The notes: a model not told the origin generated them from the letters alone. A DNA stretch of 64,000 nt from Antedon mediterranea (GCF_964355755.1 NC_092671.1:33499304-33563303); one strand, 5' to 3'. Positions 32,212-45,037 are shown, counted from the stretch's first letter. Translations and numbers: made by a program.

Positions 32212-35200
32212 TTTTATCCTCGTCTTTGTTTTCTGCCTTTGCCTGAAACTAGTTTAAAGAAATAGCATTATACTCTGCATGTTTTTTTACCATATTTAAT
32301 GAGGGTGATCCATCCAGCTGATTGCTGATCATTAGGGACCCTCAGAGGTTCACAAGACAAACATATACACAAGATGATCTACATAAATAAAGTCTTATTA
32401 CAAGTCTTTGGGAGTGGAGTTGTAATTTTGTCCTTAGAAAAAAATCCTGACATGTGGCAGGACTTGAACCCAGGAAAAAAGATGCGTTCAGATAAGATGT
32501 ACATACCGCCGTACCAAGAGGAGGATTGATATTGATAATTATACAATAAAATAATCGATGATAGATTCGTTTAACTTTAAATTCTGAAATGTACTTCATC
32601 TGATAACTACTTTATTTGTTCATGGTAGGCCTATATGGTAAACTTCCACAGACTCCTAAATACTTCTTGTACTTTAATTTTCATTATTCAAAAGGCCACA
32701 GACTAAAGAAAATATATGCACATATGCATAATAATTTTGAAATTGGTGAGATAAGGACTAAGTAGCAGTTTTTCTGAACTCATTGAGGTTATTGTAATTG
32801 CAGTAACATATTTTTTATTCGAATTTAACTCTCAATTTTGATTTACAACTATGTATACATATATATATAAATCCAAAGGCAAATTACTGAAAAATGACAA
32901 TGCTGTGGGTATCAGTGGCTGGATCTCAATGGAGGTACAACAAAAAAGAAGCGAAAAACTAGATTAAAACGATAAAGTAAAACAGCCAGAGAAGTTAGCA
33001 GAGCTTTCGAGCAACACTAGCCCTTCATCAGTGCAAGTGAAGGAATTTGGATAACGTCATATGTAGCATAAGTGCTGCTTGGGTGGACAGGAATACAAGA
33101 AATACCACAAAAGGAGAAAGGGTGGTGAATGGTGGGTGGAGACTGAATAAGAGTAGAAAACAAAGAAGGTAGCTTGGTAGAGATATAAACAAATTTGGAA
33201 TGAAACTAAAAAACAGCTTAAATGGTGGTTAATATTGAAACTTAAATTTTGGTAGTAATAATTTTACCGATCTTGGAGTATGTTCTTAATGTTAAGTTCA
33301 AAAGGTTTTGTGGTAGTAATTCCCAGTGGTTTTTATTTTATTTTTATTTTATTCAGTTGTCAACCAACAGCGATGAAACCGCCACTAACAGGTTGAATCT
33401 AAACATAATAAACTATAAAATGTATTCAAATAAACAACAAAAACATAAACAATGATCACAACATTAAAAAGATTTAACAATTTTACCCTTAAATACATTT
33501 AAACTATCATAAAATAAATCAATATCCAAACAAGTAACCTATTAAATGTGTTAGGTAACCGCTGAAAAATACCTCGTTTTGTGCATTCAACACGACCACA
33601 AGGAACGTGAAGCAAACACTTGCTGCGAGTACAAGTTGGTATATTCAACTTAAACAAAGCAACAATAGGACAATCATAAACGGAATTGAATGAGTTGTAT
33701 AAAAAAAACCATATCAAAAACAACACTACGATTTTCAAGAGGAATAAGAGAAACATAATAATTAGGACAAGTGCGAGTAAGGAATCTAATGAATTTGTTC
33801 TGAACATTATAAACACGCTGAGATTGAGTACAAGAAATTGAATTAAAAATGACTGAACAGTATTCCAGGTGGGGGCACACGACTGAACGGTACAATGATG
33901 TTAATGCTCCACCATTGCCCATGAATCTACAGTTCCTCCATAACAAACCCAGCATTCTATTTGCCTTAGATACAACATAATTAAAATGTAAACAAAAATT
34001 TAACTTACTATCAATTAAAACTCCTAAATCCCTTTGAGAATTAACATAATCTAATTCCTGATCATTCAACTTATATTTGGTTATAATAGGCTTTGTTTTC
34101 AGAGTGATACACACAGATTTGCATTTGCTTATTTTTAAAGAAACTTTCCATGTCTCAGCCCATCCCACAAGAGAATCTAGATCCTCTTGCAGCAGATGAG
34201 CGTCGTCAAGTGAAGAGATTACTTTAAACAACTTAAGGTCATCAGCAAACAGAAGTGATTGTGAAATCTTAAAAACAGAAGGAAGGTCATTAATATACAA
34301 ATTAAAAAGCAAGGGGCCAATAATTGACCCATGCGGAAACCCAGAAAGTACAGGAAGCCACTCAGAACAGTTTCCACTGATGACTACCCTCTGCTTCCTG
34401 TCAGTCAAATAATCTGAAAACCATTTAAGAAGATTGCCTTTTAAACCCAACTTTGAAATCTTAAAAACAAGTAAATCATGAGGGACCGAGTCAAATGCTC
34501 TAGAAAAATCAGTGTAGACCACATCACATTGCTTCTGACTATTCAAAGCATTGTATGCTGTAGAAAGAAGCAATGCGAGGTTGGTCTGACACGATCTTCC
34601 AGGAATAAAACCATGCTGAACCGAAGTAATAACTGAACTTATGTTTAAAAACCGCATCGTGAACAATTGGTTCGAACAATTTCGATAAAGTAGGCAACAG
34701 AGAAACAGGACTGTAATTTTCCATTGCCTTTTTGGAGCCACTTTTGTGAATTGGCAAGACATTAGCAAATTTCCATGTCATAGGGAAAATTCCAGAGGTT
34801 ATTGAAAGCTGGTAAATTTTGGAAAGAGGATATGAAAGTGGAGATGCGGCTGATCTAAGAAGAGTATTACTAATTTGGTCATTACCAATGGCCTTATGAA
34901 TATTAACATTACCAACTGCTAATTCTACAGAATGTCGATCTACTACTAATGTTGACATATTATCAATTGAATAATCAGGAAGATCAGGACATTCTTGCAT
35001 TCCATGCAAAGAATTATCACTAAAAAAGGAATGAAAAAAAGTATTAAATAAAAATGCTTTTTCAGAGTCTGATTCAACAGAAATATTTCCCCGTGACATA
35101 ACCGAAGGAAAATCACTAGTCTTGTTTTTACATTTCAACCAACTCTCCAGAATCTCTTTTTATTCGAACCAATTTGTTCAGCAAGTGATTTAAGATAACT

Positions 35201-38200
35201 ATTATATTTTCTTTAACAAAGGTTCTTAAATGAGCGTCGAGCAAAACTAAAATTACTTTGAGTCATACGATTGTTGTTTTTCTTCATAAATCTGAAGCAC
35301 CTTTCTTACTCATACAATACTTTACGTAGTTCTTTATCAAACCATGGAGGTAGTTTCCTTCTCTTTCTAACTTTAGGGACAACGTCCTTGATAGCAGCGA
35401 TTAAAAGATCGTAAAATAATTCAACAGCATCGTTAATATTTCCATTAAAATTAATTAAATTCCATGGTACATAATTTAGTGTATTGCACAAATCATCCAG
35501 ATTCATATTTTTAAAATTGTAGAATATTCTATCATTAAAATTGTTAACATTATTATTGCACCTCGTATTAAACAAATGATAATCAATTCGTATTGATGAG
35601 TGATCAGAATCAAATATGTCATCAGCAGTGTAAACATTTTCAGATAGATTTTGGCTGCTAATAACCAAATCTAAAATTTTATCTAAACGTGTTGGAAATG
35701 TGTTACACTGTAAAAGTCCACAACTGTCCAAGAGAACGTCAATTAAATGTTCACCCATAGAATTACAAGGTTTACTTTGTCTATATTATTATATATATAT
35801 ATATATATATATATATTTTAAACTATTTTTATTTAAAAATTGTATTTGATCGTTCGACGAGTTGCAGATACTCACGTGTACTTCGAATGATTCGGTCGCC
35901 GGCTATTAGATAGAAACAAAATATATACTTATGTCAACGATTATCTGCCAGTCATTTTTATGGTCAAAGCCTTGTTGGCACTGGACTGGAAATGGTAAAT
36001 TTAATCACGGTAGCTTTACCTAATTTCATCGGAAGCTTTGACCATCGTTCGTTTTAACGTAATGTAATGTACTAATGTAACCGTGATGCTAAAAACAACG
36101 ATTGACATATAACATGTGTGATAACATGAGTCGCAAGCGCTTGGATCGGACGTTTTAGCCAGCGTAGTTAATGTTACCGATACATTTCAAGTTCTACTGG
36201 GCAGGTAGTGGTTGGTCAAGTTAACCATCGGAATTGCTTAGTTTAACCATAAGGGATTTTTGCTTGGTAAATTTAGTCGCCGGCGCTGTTAATATGACCA
36301 AATTAGGTCCAATGCGATCGAGGCTTTAGACTTCAGTTTATCTAACTGGCGCCTTATACACTGTTCATGATTTCATTACACGTTTTGAAAATATAACGCC
36401 TTACACACCATCCACACCTACTTTTCCTCTCCCTCACGACGACATTTTTTTTTCAATTAAGGTACCACATATACAATTTAGCATTTTGCATATTCAAAAT
36501 GTCTAAATGTTATGTAACCTTCTTACACTGTACTAAACTAAGCACATTATTTTGATTTCCTAAATTGTCTTTGATCCTTCTACAAGTTGCAGTTACTTGC
36601 GTTGCTCCTGATGGATTTGGTCAACGCCTATAGAATAACAATGAAACAAAAGTACATCGATATATACAAAAATCAACCGGTAATATACTAAATATATAGG
36701 CCTATTAATTTAAAAGGATAAAGATAATAATAATAATAATAATAATAAATAACATTTATAAAGCGCAAGAGACAAAGGTTTCAAAGCGCTGTGTTTTCCA
36801 AGATCAGTGCAAGTAGTAGCGTGCGATTATGCTTCTCTGAAGAGATGAGTTTTGAGTTTAGTTTTAAATGTGATAACAGATTTTGATGAGCGTATTTCGA
36901 GTGGTAGAGTGTTCCAGAGTTTTGGGGCTGCGACAGCGAAAGCACGATCACCGTAAAACCGAGTTCTGGAACGGGGTCCAGGTTTTAGAAGAAGTCTGCT
37001 GGATGAACGAAGCGAAGAGTTGGTTGACGGAGTAATGATGTCACATATGTAGGCTGGAGCACATCCGTTGATGGCCTTATATGTCAGCAACAGGATTTTA
37101 AAACGAATGCGCTGATCAACAGGCAACCAGTGTAAGTCACGTAAAACGGGAGAAATATGTTCATGTCGTTTAGTGCCAGTGATAAGTCTTGCGGCGGAAT
37201 TTTGGATTCGTTGAAGAGGAGACAGATAAGAAGTTGGTAGGCCGTACAGAAGCGAGTTATTACAGTCCAGACGAGATGAAACAAAAGCATGAACAAGACG
37301 TTCAGTTGATGTTTTGTCAAGGTACTTACGAATCTGGCCGATCTGGTAAATTCCAAAGGAAGCACCACGGCAAACATTACGAATGTGTTCTTTTAAACCG
37401 AGGCTGTTGTCTAGTTGGACGCCTAGATTTCTGGCTGAGCTGGAGGTAGAGACACTAGTATCTCCGATATGGACCAAAGGAAATGATGATGCCTCACGGA
37501 ACTTTGAATGAAAATGGATCATTTCAGTCTTGGAGTCGTTGAGCATGAGTTTATTTTGAATGGCCCATGAGCGAACATCTGCAATGCATGATTCAAGGCT
37601 GTTAACAGATTCAGAGTGATGTGTAGGTTTCATGATTAAATATAGTTGAGTGTCATCTGCATAGATCATATGACGAACTTCCGGGTGGGAATCAATGATG
37701 TTGCTGAGTGGTCCAGTGTATAAGATGAAATCGAGTGGACCTTTTACGGATCCCTGTGGTACACCCCAGGGTAGAGCGAACTCATCAGACATCGAATCAC
37801 CCACAATGATTGCTTGTCTACGATTCTCAAAATATGAAATAAACCATTTCAATGCGGTTCCGCTTATGCCGTATCTTTTATGAAGACGTTGAAATAATAA
37901 ATCATGATTGATAGTGTCAAATGCTGCGGAGTAGTCGAGTAGAATAAGTACCGCTTCATTACCTTTGTCTAAAGCAAGTAGTAGATCGTTTGTAACACGT
38001 AATAAAGCGGTTTCAGTTGAGTGAAATCTGTGAGAATAAGAAATAGCCTCCGTAATCAATCGGAACTGGAACATTTTGCTTTATATGCAGATGCCCTAAC
38101 CATATTTATTTATTTATGTACATTAAACCAAAAAGTGTAACATATGCCTGAACCTGACTTAGCTTTATATCTATATCTGACAGAAATAAAACATTGTCTC

Positions 38201-39670
38201 TTAAGAAAAACATGTATAAAAATAAGTAAATTAAACATGCAACATTAGAGATCGACAAAGAGATTATTTAACAATTTGTAAACTTCTTTATTTTTTATTT
38301 CCATTCTAAAATTCTTTTCTTAGAGGAAGGAAACACAAACTGATTTATCTTTACAACCGATACTCACCTATATCTCGGCGGATTCTGTTATAAGCTGAAA
38401 TGCATCCTGCATTGAAATAGAAGTATGTAATTAAAGTATATGTATTTAATAACCAATTCATTATTTAATATTATTACTTGATAACAATAGCAGTATGCAA
38501 TAAAACTGAAAATGTAATAATAATAGGTCATCGATAAAGTACTATGAGAAAATAAGTAAACATTTAATCCTCCGAGAGCGGAGAAGGTATCCGAGAATAT
38601 AGATTCGCACTGAGCACAAGGGATTGTTTGTGGAGGGAAACTATTACGTTGAGCTAGAGGAGTAAGGCCTCTCATTTTTACTTTTACGCGATCGTTGATT
38701 GTTCATGGTTTCTTGGTTTTCGAGCGTTGAGTTATAATAAAATATATATATATTTTATACTTACTTGCACCTTCCAAGCCACGACAACCTTTTTCTTCAG
38801 AGTCATACAAATTAGAAAGAGTTAGATAGTAATTAAGGTAAATGGCGTGTACACTTGAATACAAAGGATATTTAAAAACAAAGTGAAACAAATTGTATAC
38901 TTAAAACCGATTTTCCACTAAACGAATTTGTTCGCGCGAATTCAACGTATCGCAGAAAATAAAATCGTGTTTTCCACTACAAGAGAGGCGATTTTCATAT
39001 TCATGGCGTATCTTCTGAGCTGAAGCGAAGAGCTCAATGAACTAGAATTCGTCACAGAGAAGGATTTGGAAAATGGAAACATGAATACGCACACGTATAA
39101 ACCTAAAGCCGATTTTCCACTAGGCGAATTTGTTCGCGCGAATCAAAAGCGCCAGCTCATACGCATGCGTATAGATGTTTCCATCTTCCAAATCCCTCTA
39201 TACGCATGTGTATAAGCTGACGCTTTCGATTCGCGCGAACAAATTCGCCTAGTGGAAAATCGGCTTAAGCTGACGCGCTAGATTCACGCGAACACATTTG
39301 CCTAGTGTGAAAATCGGCTTACTTACTCTGGCATTGCCCAAATTCAGGCTCCAATAAGAATACGACCAAAAATACTACGACCAACGTTTGTAATCTTCTG
39401 AAAATTGTACTAAAAATATTAGTTTAAAAACAAAACATGGGATTAATAAGGTCAGTGAATATTTAAGCACCTACTCCGCTTCGGCTCTAGATCAAGTACA
39501 GTATTAACGACTTTTCGTTTACAGTACGCGCCACGCGCATAGTATAGCCGGCTAGCCACGTAGAGCAGCGTGAAGACGAAACAGTGAGATGCGATTTTAT
39601 TAGCCGCAGCCGGGACCGGAGTAGATATGAAAGACGCTTTAGTTGGTACTTACAATTGAGCAGCTGCCAT
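32212..39670 (-). CDS. Secreted micro-exon gene, copy 2
   Basis: Exons in transcript order: 39670-39654 (17 nt, MAAAQ), 39397-39327 (71), 38794-38765 (30), 38406-38368 (39), 36627-36601 (27), 35902-35876 (27) and 32232-32212 (21). Phases are identical to copy 1. The signal peptide has the same LVVVFLVVFLL core and ends with GQCQ. Exon 3 is one codon shorter (KKGCRGLEGA). Exon 5 ends in a GC donor (GCAAGT) instead of GT. Exon 7 encodes QNKDEDK. Most differences from copy 1 in exons 2, 5 and 7 are synonymous or conservative. Introns have grown by insertion of a LINE (33330-35785), an L2-like LINE (36729-38021) and a SINE (32291-32474). The downstream 9- and 15-nt exons are degraded, so this copy may be truncated or dead. 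Confidence 0.65.
32291..32474 (-). mobile_element. tRNA-derived SINE, second copy (head truncated)
   Basis: Same family as 2303-2535. On the minus strand it starts at the B box (CCTGGGTTCAAGTCCTGCC) and runs to the GGATCACCCTCATTAAATATG end. The A-box part is missing. Absent from copy 1, so it was inserted after that split. Confidence 0.7.
33330..35785 (-). mobile_element. Jockey-superfamily LINE, 5'-truncated, copy A
   Basis: On the minus strand: a C-terminal endonuclease part (35758-35306, with FDSDHSSIRID), then reverse transcriptase in two frames (35138-34539 and 34768-33674). Motifs are NVLPIHKSGSK, QHGFIPGRSCQTNL, YTDFSRAFDSVPHDLL, GFPHGSIIGPLLFNLYINDL and LLFADDLKLF. The usual GVPQGS box reads GFPHGS. 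The 3' end carries CCTGTTAGTGGCGGT and an AATAAAATAAAAATAAAA tail, shared with the 5S-derived SINE. It lies in the intron before exon 7 of micro-exon gene copy 2. Frameshifts make it inactive. Confidence 0.8.
36729..38021 (-). mobile_element. L2-like LINE, 5'-truncated
   Basis: An open frame on the minus strand from the truncated 5' end to a TAA at 36829-36827 encodes the last about 400 residues of a reverse transcriptase: FHSTETALLRVTNDLL, LLDYSAAFDTINHDLL, GVPQGSVKGPL, IYADDTQLY and a C-terminal domain ending KTHLFREA. Its 3' tail is an (ATT)n tract at about 36727-36748. The empty site survives in copy 3 near 51068 (GGATAAAGATAATGAAATCT). With no interruption in the retained part, it is a young insertion, incapable of retrotransposition because the 5' half is missing. 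Confidence 0.85.
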
Positions 39671-39715
39671 GATGGTTAATCGAACGTCAGTTTATTACGA
39701 ATGGTTCATGTATCG

Positions 39716-39723
39716 ACTTTATA
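39716..39723 (-). promoter_or_regulatory. TATA box of micro-exon gene copy 2
   Basis: TATAAAGT on the minus strand, about 46 nt upstream of the start codon. Same context as in the other copies. Confidence 0.6.
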
Positions 39724-39854
39724 CACTGTTTTATCTAAACCGATGCAATAATAGTAATAGATATACATATTCAAAATATAATTAAATGGTGGCTGACATT
39801 TAAAATATCTAACCATAAGTATAAAAATCGTATAAAACGTAATTTACGATGTTT

Positions 39855-40420
39855 GTTATTGTTGTTATTTGAATACCATTAAGTAAAACAATGTTTATAC
39901 TTTTAAATATATCTAGTTTAAGTGTGCTTATTGTTTTTATATTGTTTATGAAATAATAATGAAACTAACAGACACCTGCTGTAAGAAATATTTTCCAAAC
40001 CATTCTTTGGAAAATTTAGGAATTGTATTCAAATTGAAAGCTATCAATCACAATAGAAATAAAGTTAATGATAAAATTAACTATTTTATATAGATATACA
40101 TTATTCGAAATAGAATAAAATGACGGCTGACATTTTAAAAATGTACTCATGAGTCAAAAAAATATTTATAAAATCTATTTTACGATGTTCATTATTGTTG
40201 TTATTCGAATAACATTAAGTGAAACAATGTTTATACTTTTAAATATATTTAGTTGAAGTGTAATTATTGTTTGTATTGTTTATTGTGTATGAAATGGTAA
40301 TGAAACTAACAGACACCTGCAGTAAGAAATATCTTCCAAACCATTCTTTGGAAAAATTGGGGAATTGTATTAAAATTGAATAGCTATCATTACAATAAAA
40401 ATAAAGTTAGTGAGAAAATT
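39855..40420. repeat. Tandem upstream block of copy 2 (two units)
   Basis: Two copies of the block described at 15304-15865, starting near 39855 and 40195. The second is followed by CCAATAAGTACATCG, the uninterrupted target site of the Gmr1-like element found in unit 3. Confidence 0.65.
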
Positions 40421-40567
40421 AACCAGTTTTGATCCAATAAGTACATCGTATTTTTTTTAGAAGAAAATTGTAATCTACCTTCTTAATACTATTAACCCTA
40501 TCATTCACTACCGTTTGTTCGGTCGATATCTACTCCTTGAAATATTGAATAAAAGTTTTTGCAAATA

Positions 40568-41203
40568 CGCCTTTTTACCGAAACGGAAGAAATCTTCGAT
40601 CGATGACAAACAATGATGTGGAGGAAAGCGTAACCAACAGAAATAACATCCTCGGGGGATTTCAGGACACTGTGTTCATACTTACTGTGTTTTTCCTATC
40701 TTTTTCCTCTTGATTTGATAACCAGGTAGCAAGCCCATATGAAAGCATAAATGGGTAGGCCTACCATATGGGTTTCCCATATTGGATTCCACTATTTTTG
40801 TACTCAAGAACCATAGACCTATGGGTCCCACATGGGAAGGCCCACATAGCCCATATATAACCAACATGGGGCCCATATTTCAAAGCATATGGGCATCGTA
40901 TTTTGTTGCCCATATGGAATTCTTCTTGTTTTGACACATGTACATTGATGTAGGCTAATATTTTAAGAACACTTTACAGTAACAGTTTTGTCCACAAGAC
41001 TGTCTGTTAAGGAATATTTAAATATTACTTATAATAATAATTCTCAACGCGTTATGTTATTTCTGTTGGTTACGCTTTCAATTCAATTCAATTCAATTAC
41101 AAATAACATTTATTTACATTTATTCTTTTAAAATTGAAAAGACACAGCATTGTTTGTCATCGGTTGAAGATGTATTCCGTATGTTTATGGGAACAGACAT
41201 ATA
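40568..41203. mobile_element. Spacer inverted-repeat element with CATATGGG core (unit 2)
   Basis: The left arm (CGAAACGG, CTTCGATCGATGACAAACAA, GCGTAACCAACAGAAATAAC) is mirrored by a right arm (GTTATTTCTGTTGGTTACGC, TTGTTTGTCATCGG). The core at about 40726-40925 is packed with palindromic CCATATGGG-type motifs. An ATTCAATTCAATTC tract in the right arm resembles a reversed LINE tail. Same family at 58812-59407. Confidence 0.6.
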
Positions 41204-41682
41204 ATCATTCTTTATTTATAAACTGCTTAATAAAAAGGTCAGTATTTGAATTACAAAAATAAATCAGCCATTCAATAGTACAGTTTGTAAGCCACTGGCC
41301 CAAGTACAATAAAAGATAATAAAAATATTTAAATTTGAGTAGGAACAAAATAATTAAAATAAAATAAATAAAATACATGCAGGGTGCCAAAGACAAATTT
41401 ACACAATACAAAGAAACACTAAAAAAAAACCAACGTAAATAAAAATCTTTAATATACTTTATTGCTCATAATTTTTTTTTCTTTCGTGGTTAACCACCAC
41501 CACCTTTATTCATTCAATGTCATTTTTTATACATCTTCTACTTATATCCTCTTTTATATATCATTGGTCTACGTATACATTATATTCTGTTGTTTTCTGT
41601 TAAAAATAAATTTACATTTAATTTTACATATTGAGAATTTTGCATAAATAAAATTGTATTTATATATTTACGATTCAATCTT
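41204..41682. other. Unit-2 spacer, nothing recognised
   Basis: AT-rich sequence paralogous to about 59408-59860 in unit 3. Short frames on either strand have no recognisable domain. Confidence 0.4.
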
Positions 41683-42214
41683 AGCTCAAGTTCAAGTTCA
41701 AGTTCAAGTTAAAATTTATTGTCAAATACACAGTAAATGAAATTTGCCTTCCAAGGTTAAAAAAAATGCTATGTATAAAACATTATGAACAGTATAAATA
41801 TTAAAATTCTATATAAGGAATAAAATATAAAACGTCTCAAATTATCTTTTAAATTGCTTGTTGTATTGCCTGATTGCACACGGAAGAAATGATTTATTAT
41901 GACGCTCAGTCTTCTTAATTGAAGGAATCATCCTTCCGGATCTACTGAAATTTATAAAGTTAAAAAGAGGATGAGACTGGTCGTTAATTATACATTTTAG
42001 TTTTTTCTCAATAACCTTATCGCATATCATGGGTAGATGGGACGTTTGCACCTATTACCTTCTTAGCCATTTTTATTATTCTCTGTAATTTATTTGAGTT
42101 ATTCTTAGATAAACTATTTAGCCATACAATACAGCAAAATGTTAATATGGACTGTATCATAGCCTGATGGAATAGAGACAGCGCATCTCTGCCAATCTTA
42201 AATCTTAAAGTCAT
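41683..42214 (-). pseudogene. Rex1-like LINE 3' fragment
   Basis: On the minus strand it encodes LTFCCIVWLNSL, LQRIIKMAKKVIG, SHPLFNFINFSRSGRM and a RHNKSFLPCAIRQYN ending. It then runs to a (CTTGAA)n tail at about 41683-41710. This is the same C-terminal region as the Rex1-like LINE at 22577-26097. A frameshift sits between the two pieces near 42035. Confidence 0.7.
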
Positions 42215-43469
42215 AATGATTAATTAAGTTAAGGGCAAATTTTTCAGACAGCGGGCTATGTGCTTTATCGATGTTTGTTTCGAATGGAATAGTGAGTATT
42301 ATTAAATAAAATTATCTTTAAAAAATTACCGTATCTGGTTTTAGATTGGTAATGTGAATGTTTGGCGGAATTGAGTCACCTCTCGTGGAATAGCCTGTGA
42401 GATGTTCAAAGTACTGTTATTTAAGTAGGATAAAATACTGATATGGCGCCAAGATAATATAGTGCCGAAAGGTACATTATACAGCATTTAAAGTAGAAGG
42501 AAAATAACGTTAATAGGCATACTGTATTCTTCTTTATATTTCAGTGTCTATTTTATTTTAATTCTAAAAAAAAAAGCAAGCAATTTTAAATATAAATGTA
42601 CAGAGTCATCACAAATAATAGTAGGTCTAGTGCTCACTGTAAAATGAAAAAAAAAAATCAGAATCTCGTTAATAAAATAATTTGTAATATACATCTGTAT
42701 CTGTAACATATATTATACGTATAAGCATTTTAACCGAACAATCATCTTTTCTATACTCGTCCTATCCATCTTCTTCATGACTAAAATGTGTTTGGGTGAC
42801 AATTCCGAGCATCCCAATGCCTCCGAAGACCTTGCTTCCGAGATGACGTTCTTTGTGACATCACAGGTCTTTTAAATAAAATCATAAAATACACTTTTTG
42901 GCTCAGATATATACTATTTCGTATGTTTTTCAGCGTTTCCAACTCTGTTTTTTCTCTACGAAAGTAATTAAAAGTGTTCCGTTTAAGATAGTCGTGTACA
43001 GCGCCACCTACCTTAATGATACTAATGTTGACGTTTTCTCGGTTCCTGCTTTTATAGTCTAAATGCCGTCCTCTGGAAATTCCACATTTCATAGCCTTTT
43101 GTAATTTTTAAAATATTTAATGTCATAATTTATTAATAATTTGGTTTACGAACTTTTTATATAGACTATGACCATCTCTGTTGCAAGATTGATGTTTGTC
43201 AACAGAGGGCACTATCAAATGTGTGTAAGAAAGGCCCAAGTCCTGCAGTTGGGCCTTTCTGTAATACATTATCACGTGTTAATTGTACTTAGAGAGAAAC
43301 TCATACACAAGGTAGCCCTATGTATAAGTGACAATTTTTTTATGTTTAGCTCAATTTGGCCAAGTAATGAACTATGGCTACCATAAACGTCATTACATTG
43401 TAATTATGAATTTGCTTTTTTTTCATACTCTGTGGAATCACTTGAATATTTTTATTCCGACATGGAAGG
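42215..43469. other. Unit-2 spacer and left edge of unit 3
   Basis: Paralogous to about 60430-61400, including a conserved minus-strand stretch (RNSIYLSQ, ILFKRPVMSQRTSS, WDARNCHPN). The frame is not consistently open between the two copies, so I do not call a gene. From about 43197 (GTCAACAGAGGGCACTATCA) the sequence matches 63238 onward. Confidence 0.4.
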
Positions 43470-44264
43470 CCCTGCAACTGCTCAAAATACGGTATAAAAA
43501 TACGGTATTTAAAATACCGTATTTTTTTCTGCTAAAAATACTTCTTGGGTGGTCGTGCTAAATTTCATCTTTATTACCCAAACTGCCATTCTTGAAGCGG
43601 AAGTCTGTGTTTGACCTAAGAATACTGAGCGTGCGCACTGTAACTCAGGAATTCACACTCTCGATGTCTACCGGTTGTCACACACACTTGGTATGGTACA
43701 CGATCTCCTAATATTGTGTCCAAAACCTCGTAATGTAGACAAGTTATTCTGTCCCTAGCAGACTTCGAGTTGTTGTCCTTTGCAAAGTTGTATTACTTTT
43801 TGAAGCTATTCAGTTTCGTGTTCACTTGCTTCGGATAAAAATCTACATTGTATTCCTGTTTTTGTTCGAAATTACTTTATAAATAGTCCTTTTATTGCCC
43901 CTTAGTTTTCCTGAAAGTTTTGCTTCCCCCCACAAATTAATAGTAAAAACGGTAACTTCTTCGCTCCACATTTTCGCACGTGTGTTAAACAACTGAGCTG
44001 TCACAGCGACAAAAAAACACAACACGATGTTGACCTCATGTCACAGGACAAAAAAGAAACGGTATTCTTTATTGGCAGCAGAAACGGGTACATAAAATAC
44101 GGTATAAATTCGTAAATACCGTATTTTATCCACACATTTTGTGGGGCAAATACGGTATTTTTTTATGAGCGATGTTTCTGCTGCCAAACAAAAAATACGG
44201 TATTAATACGGTATTCATAAAATACCGTATTAAATCCGGTATTTTCTTGGCAGCAGAAACAGGG
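43470..44264. mobile_element. TIR element with ATACGGTATTTT motifs, copy 1
   Basis: The ends are roughly inverted (GCCCTGCAACTGCT at the left; AGCAGAAACAGGGC at the right). Clusters of ATACGGTATTTT and its complement lie at both ends (43483-43530, 44090-44250). It interrupts ACATGGAAAGCGCAAGTTA, which is continuous in units 1 and 2. The interior has no transposase. A second copy begins at about 63312. Confidence 0.65.
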
Positions 44265-45030
44265 CTGAAAGCGCAAGTTACGCCTTGTTGTAAATATACA
44301 ATATGCGCATGCGTATTGTATTTTGAAAATAACCTTTGTTACGTAGTAGGTCAGAAACATATTTTTTTTAATTTGGATAATCAGATCATTTTATATCTTC
44401 CTTGTATGTAGAAATGACGAGATTAATGATCTCGTTATCCGAACATCTCTTATAAATGTTTTAGACGTAAGAGATCTAAGATCTTGTCATATGAACATCA
44501 TTCTCTTCTAAAGGTAGACATGACGTCATAACCGTCTCTTCTAAATCATGTAGATATGATTAATAATCATTCTCTTCTAAAGCCTGGTTCTCACTGAGAA
44601 CGCAATGCAAGATACAAGTCGCAACGTAAGCGACTTTTCCAATCAGACAATAGACGATTACAATTACGTATCAACCATAGGTATTTTATTTAATACAGTA
44701 CCAATAAAGGCTAAGCAAGCAAATTAATAAGCAAAATTAAATACAATATGACTAACACATTTAGTAGATCTAGATCAAGACATGTCAAGTGTGTACTACA
44801 CAGCATTCACACGTTCGATTTTCCATGACGTATCCAAACCCAACTAAAAAAAAATAAAATAAAATAATAGTTTCACTAATTTTTATTGTAATTAATGCTA
44901 TGTGTCTGACCTGCACTGTAAGGTCAAATGTCAGTTAACAGTGAACTACAGTTGACGTTGGTGCGTTATGGTGCGGTATCGTACTTTGAAACGATGTAAA
45001 ATGAATCATTTTACATTTTTTGGTACAATT
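44265..45030. other. 3' flank of micro-exon gene copy 3
   Basis: Paralogous to about 10920-11930 and 30640-32200. No counterpart of the 9- and 15-nt exons was found. Confidence 0.4.
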
Positions 45031-45037
45031 TACTCAC

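Larger units (their letters stand above)
32968..39770. repeat. Segmental duplication, copy A
   Basis: Nearly identical to 47310-52945, including the LINE with the same frameshifts. Visible differences are a few substitutions, the length of a (TA)n tract near 35790, the L2-like insertion (only here) and a deletion of about 130 bp at 38690 (sequence retained at 51727-51850). To the left of the boundary the paralogous units are much more diverged. Confidence 0.85.

Noticed and set aside
33000-33040. CTGATGA ... GAAA on the minus strand, resembling a hammerhead ribozyme core; repeated at 47345-47385
   Set aside because: A short stem II (GGGC/GCTC) and a small stem III can be drawn, but I cannot find a matching stem I beside the cleavage position. 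Covariance-model scoring would decide.
42781-43092. Minus-strand frame conserved in words with 60920-61228
   Set aside because: The frame is not held between the two copies, and the similarity is explained by duplication of the spacer.
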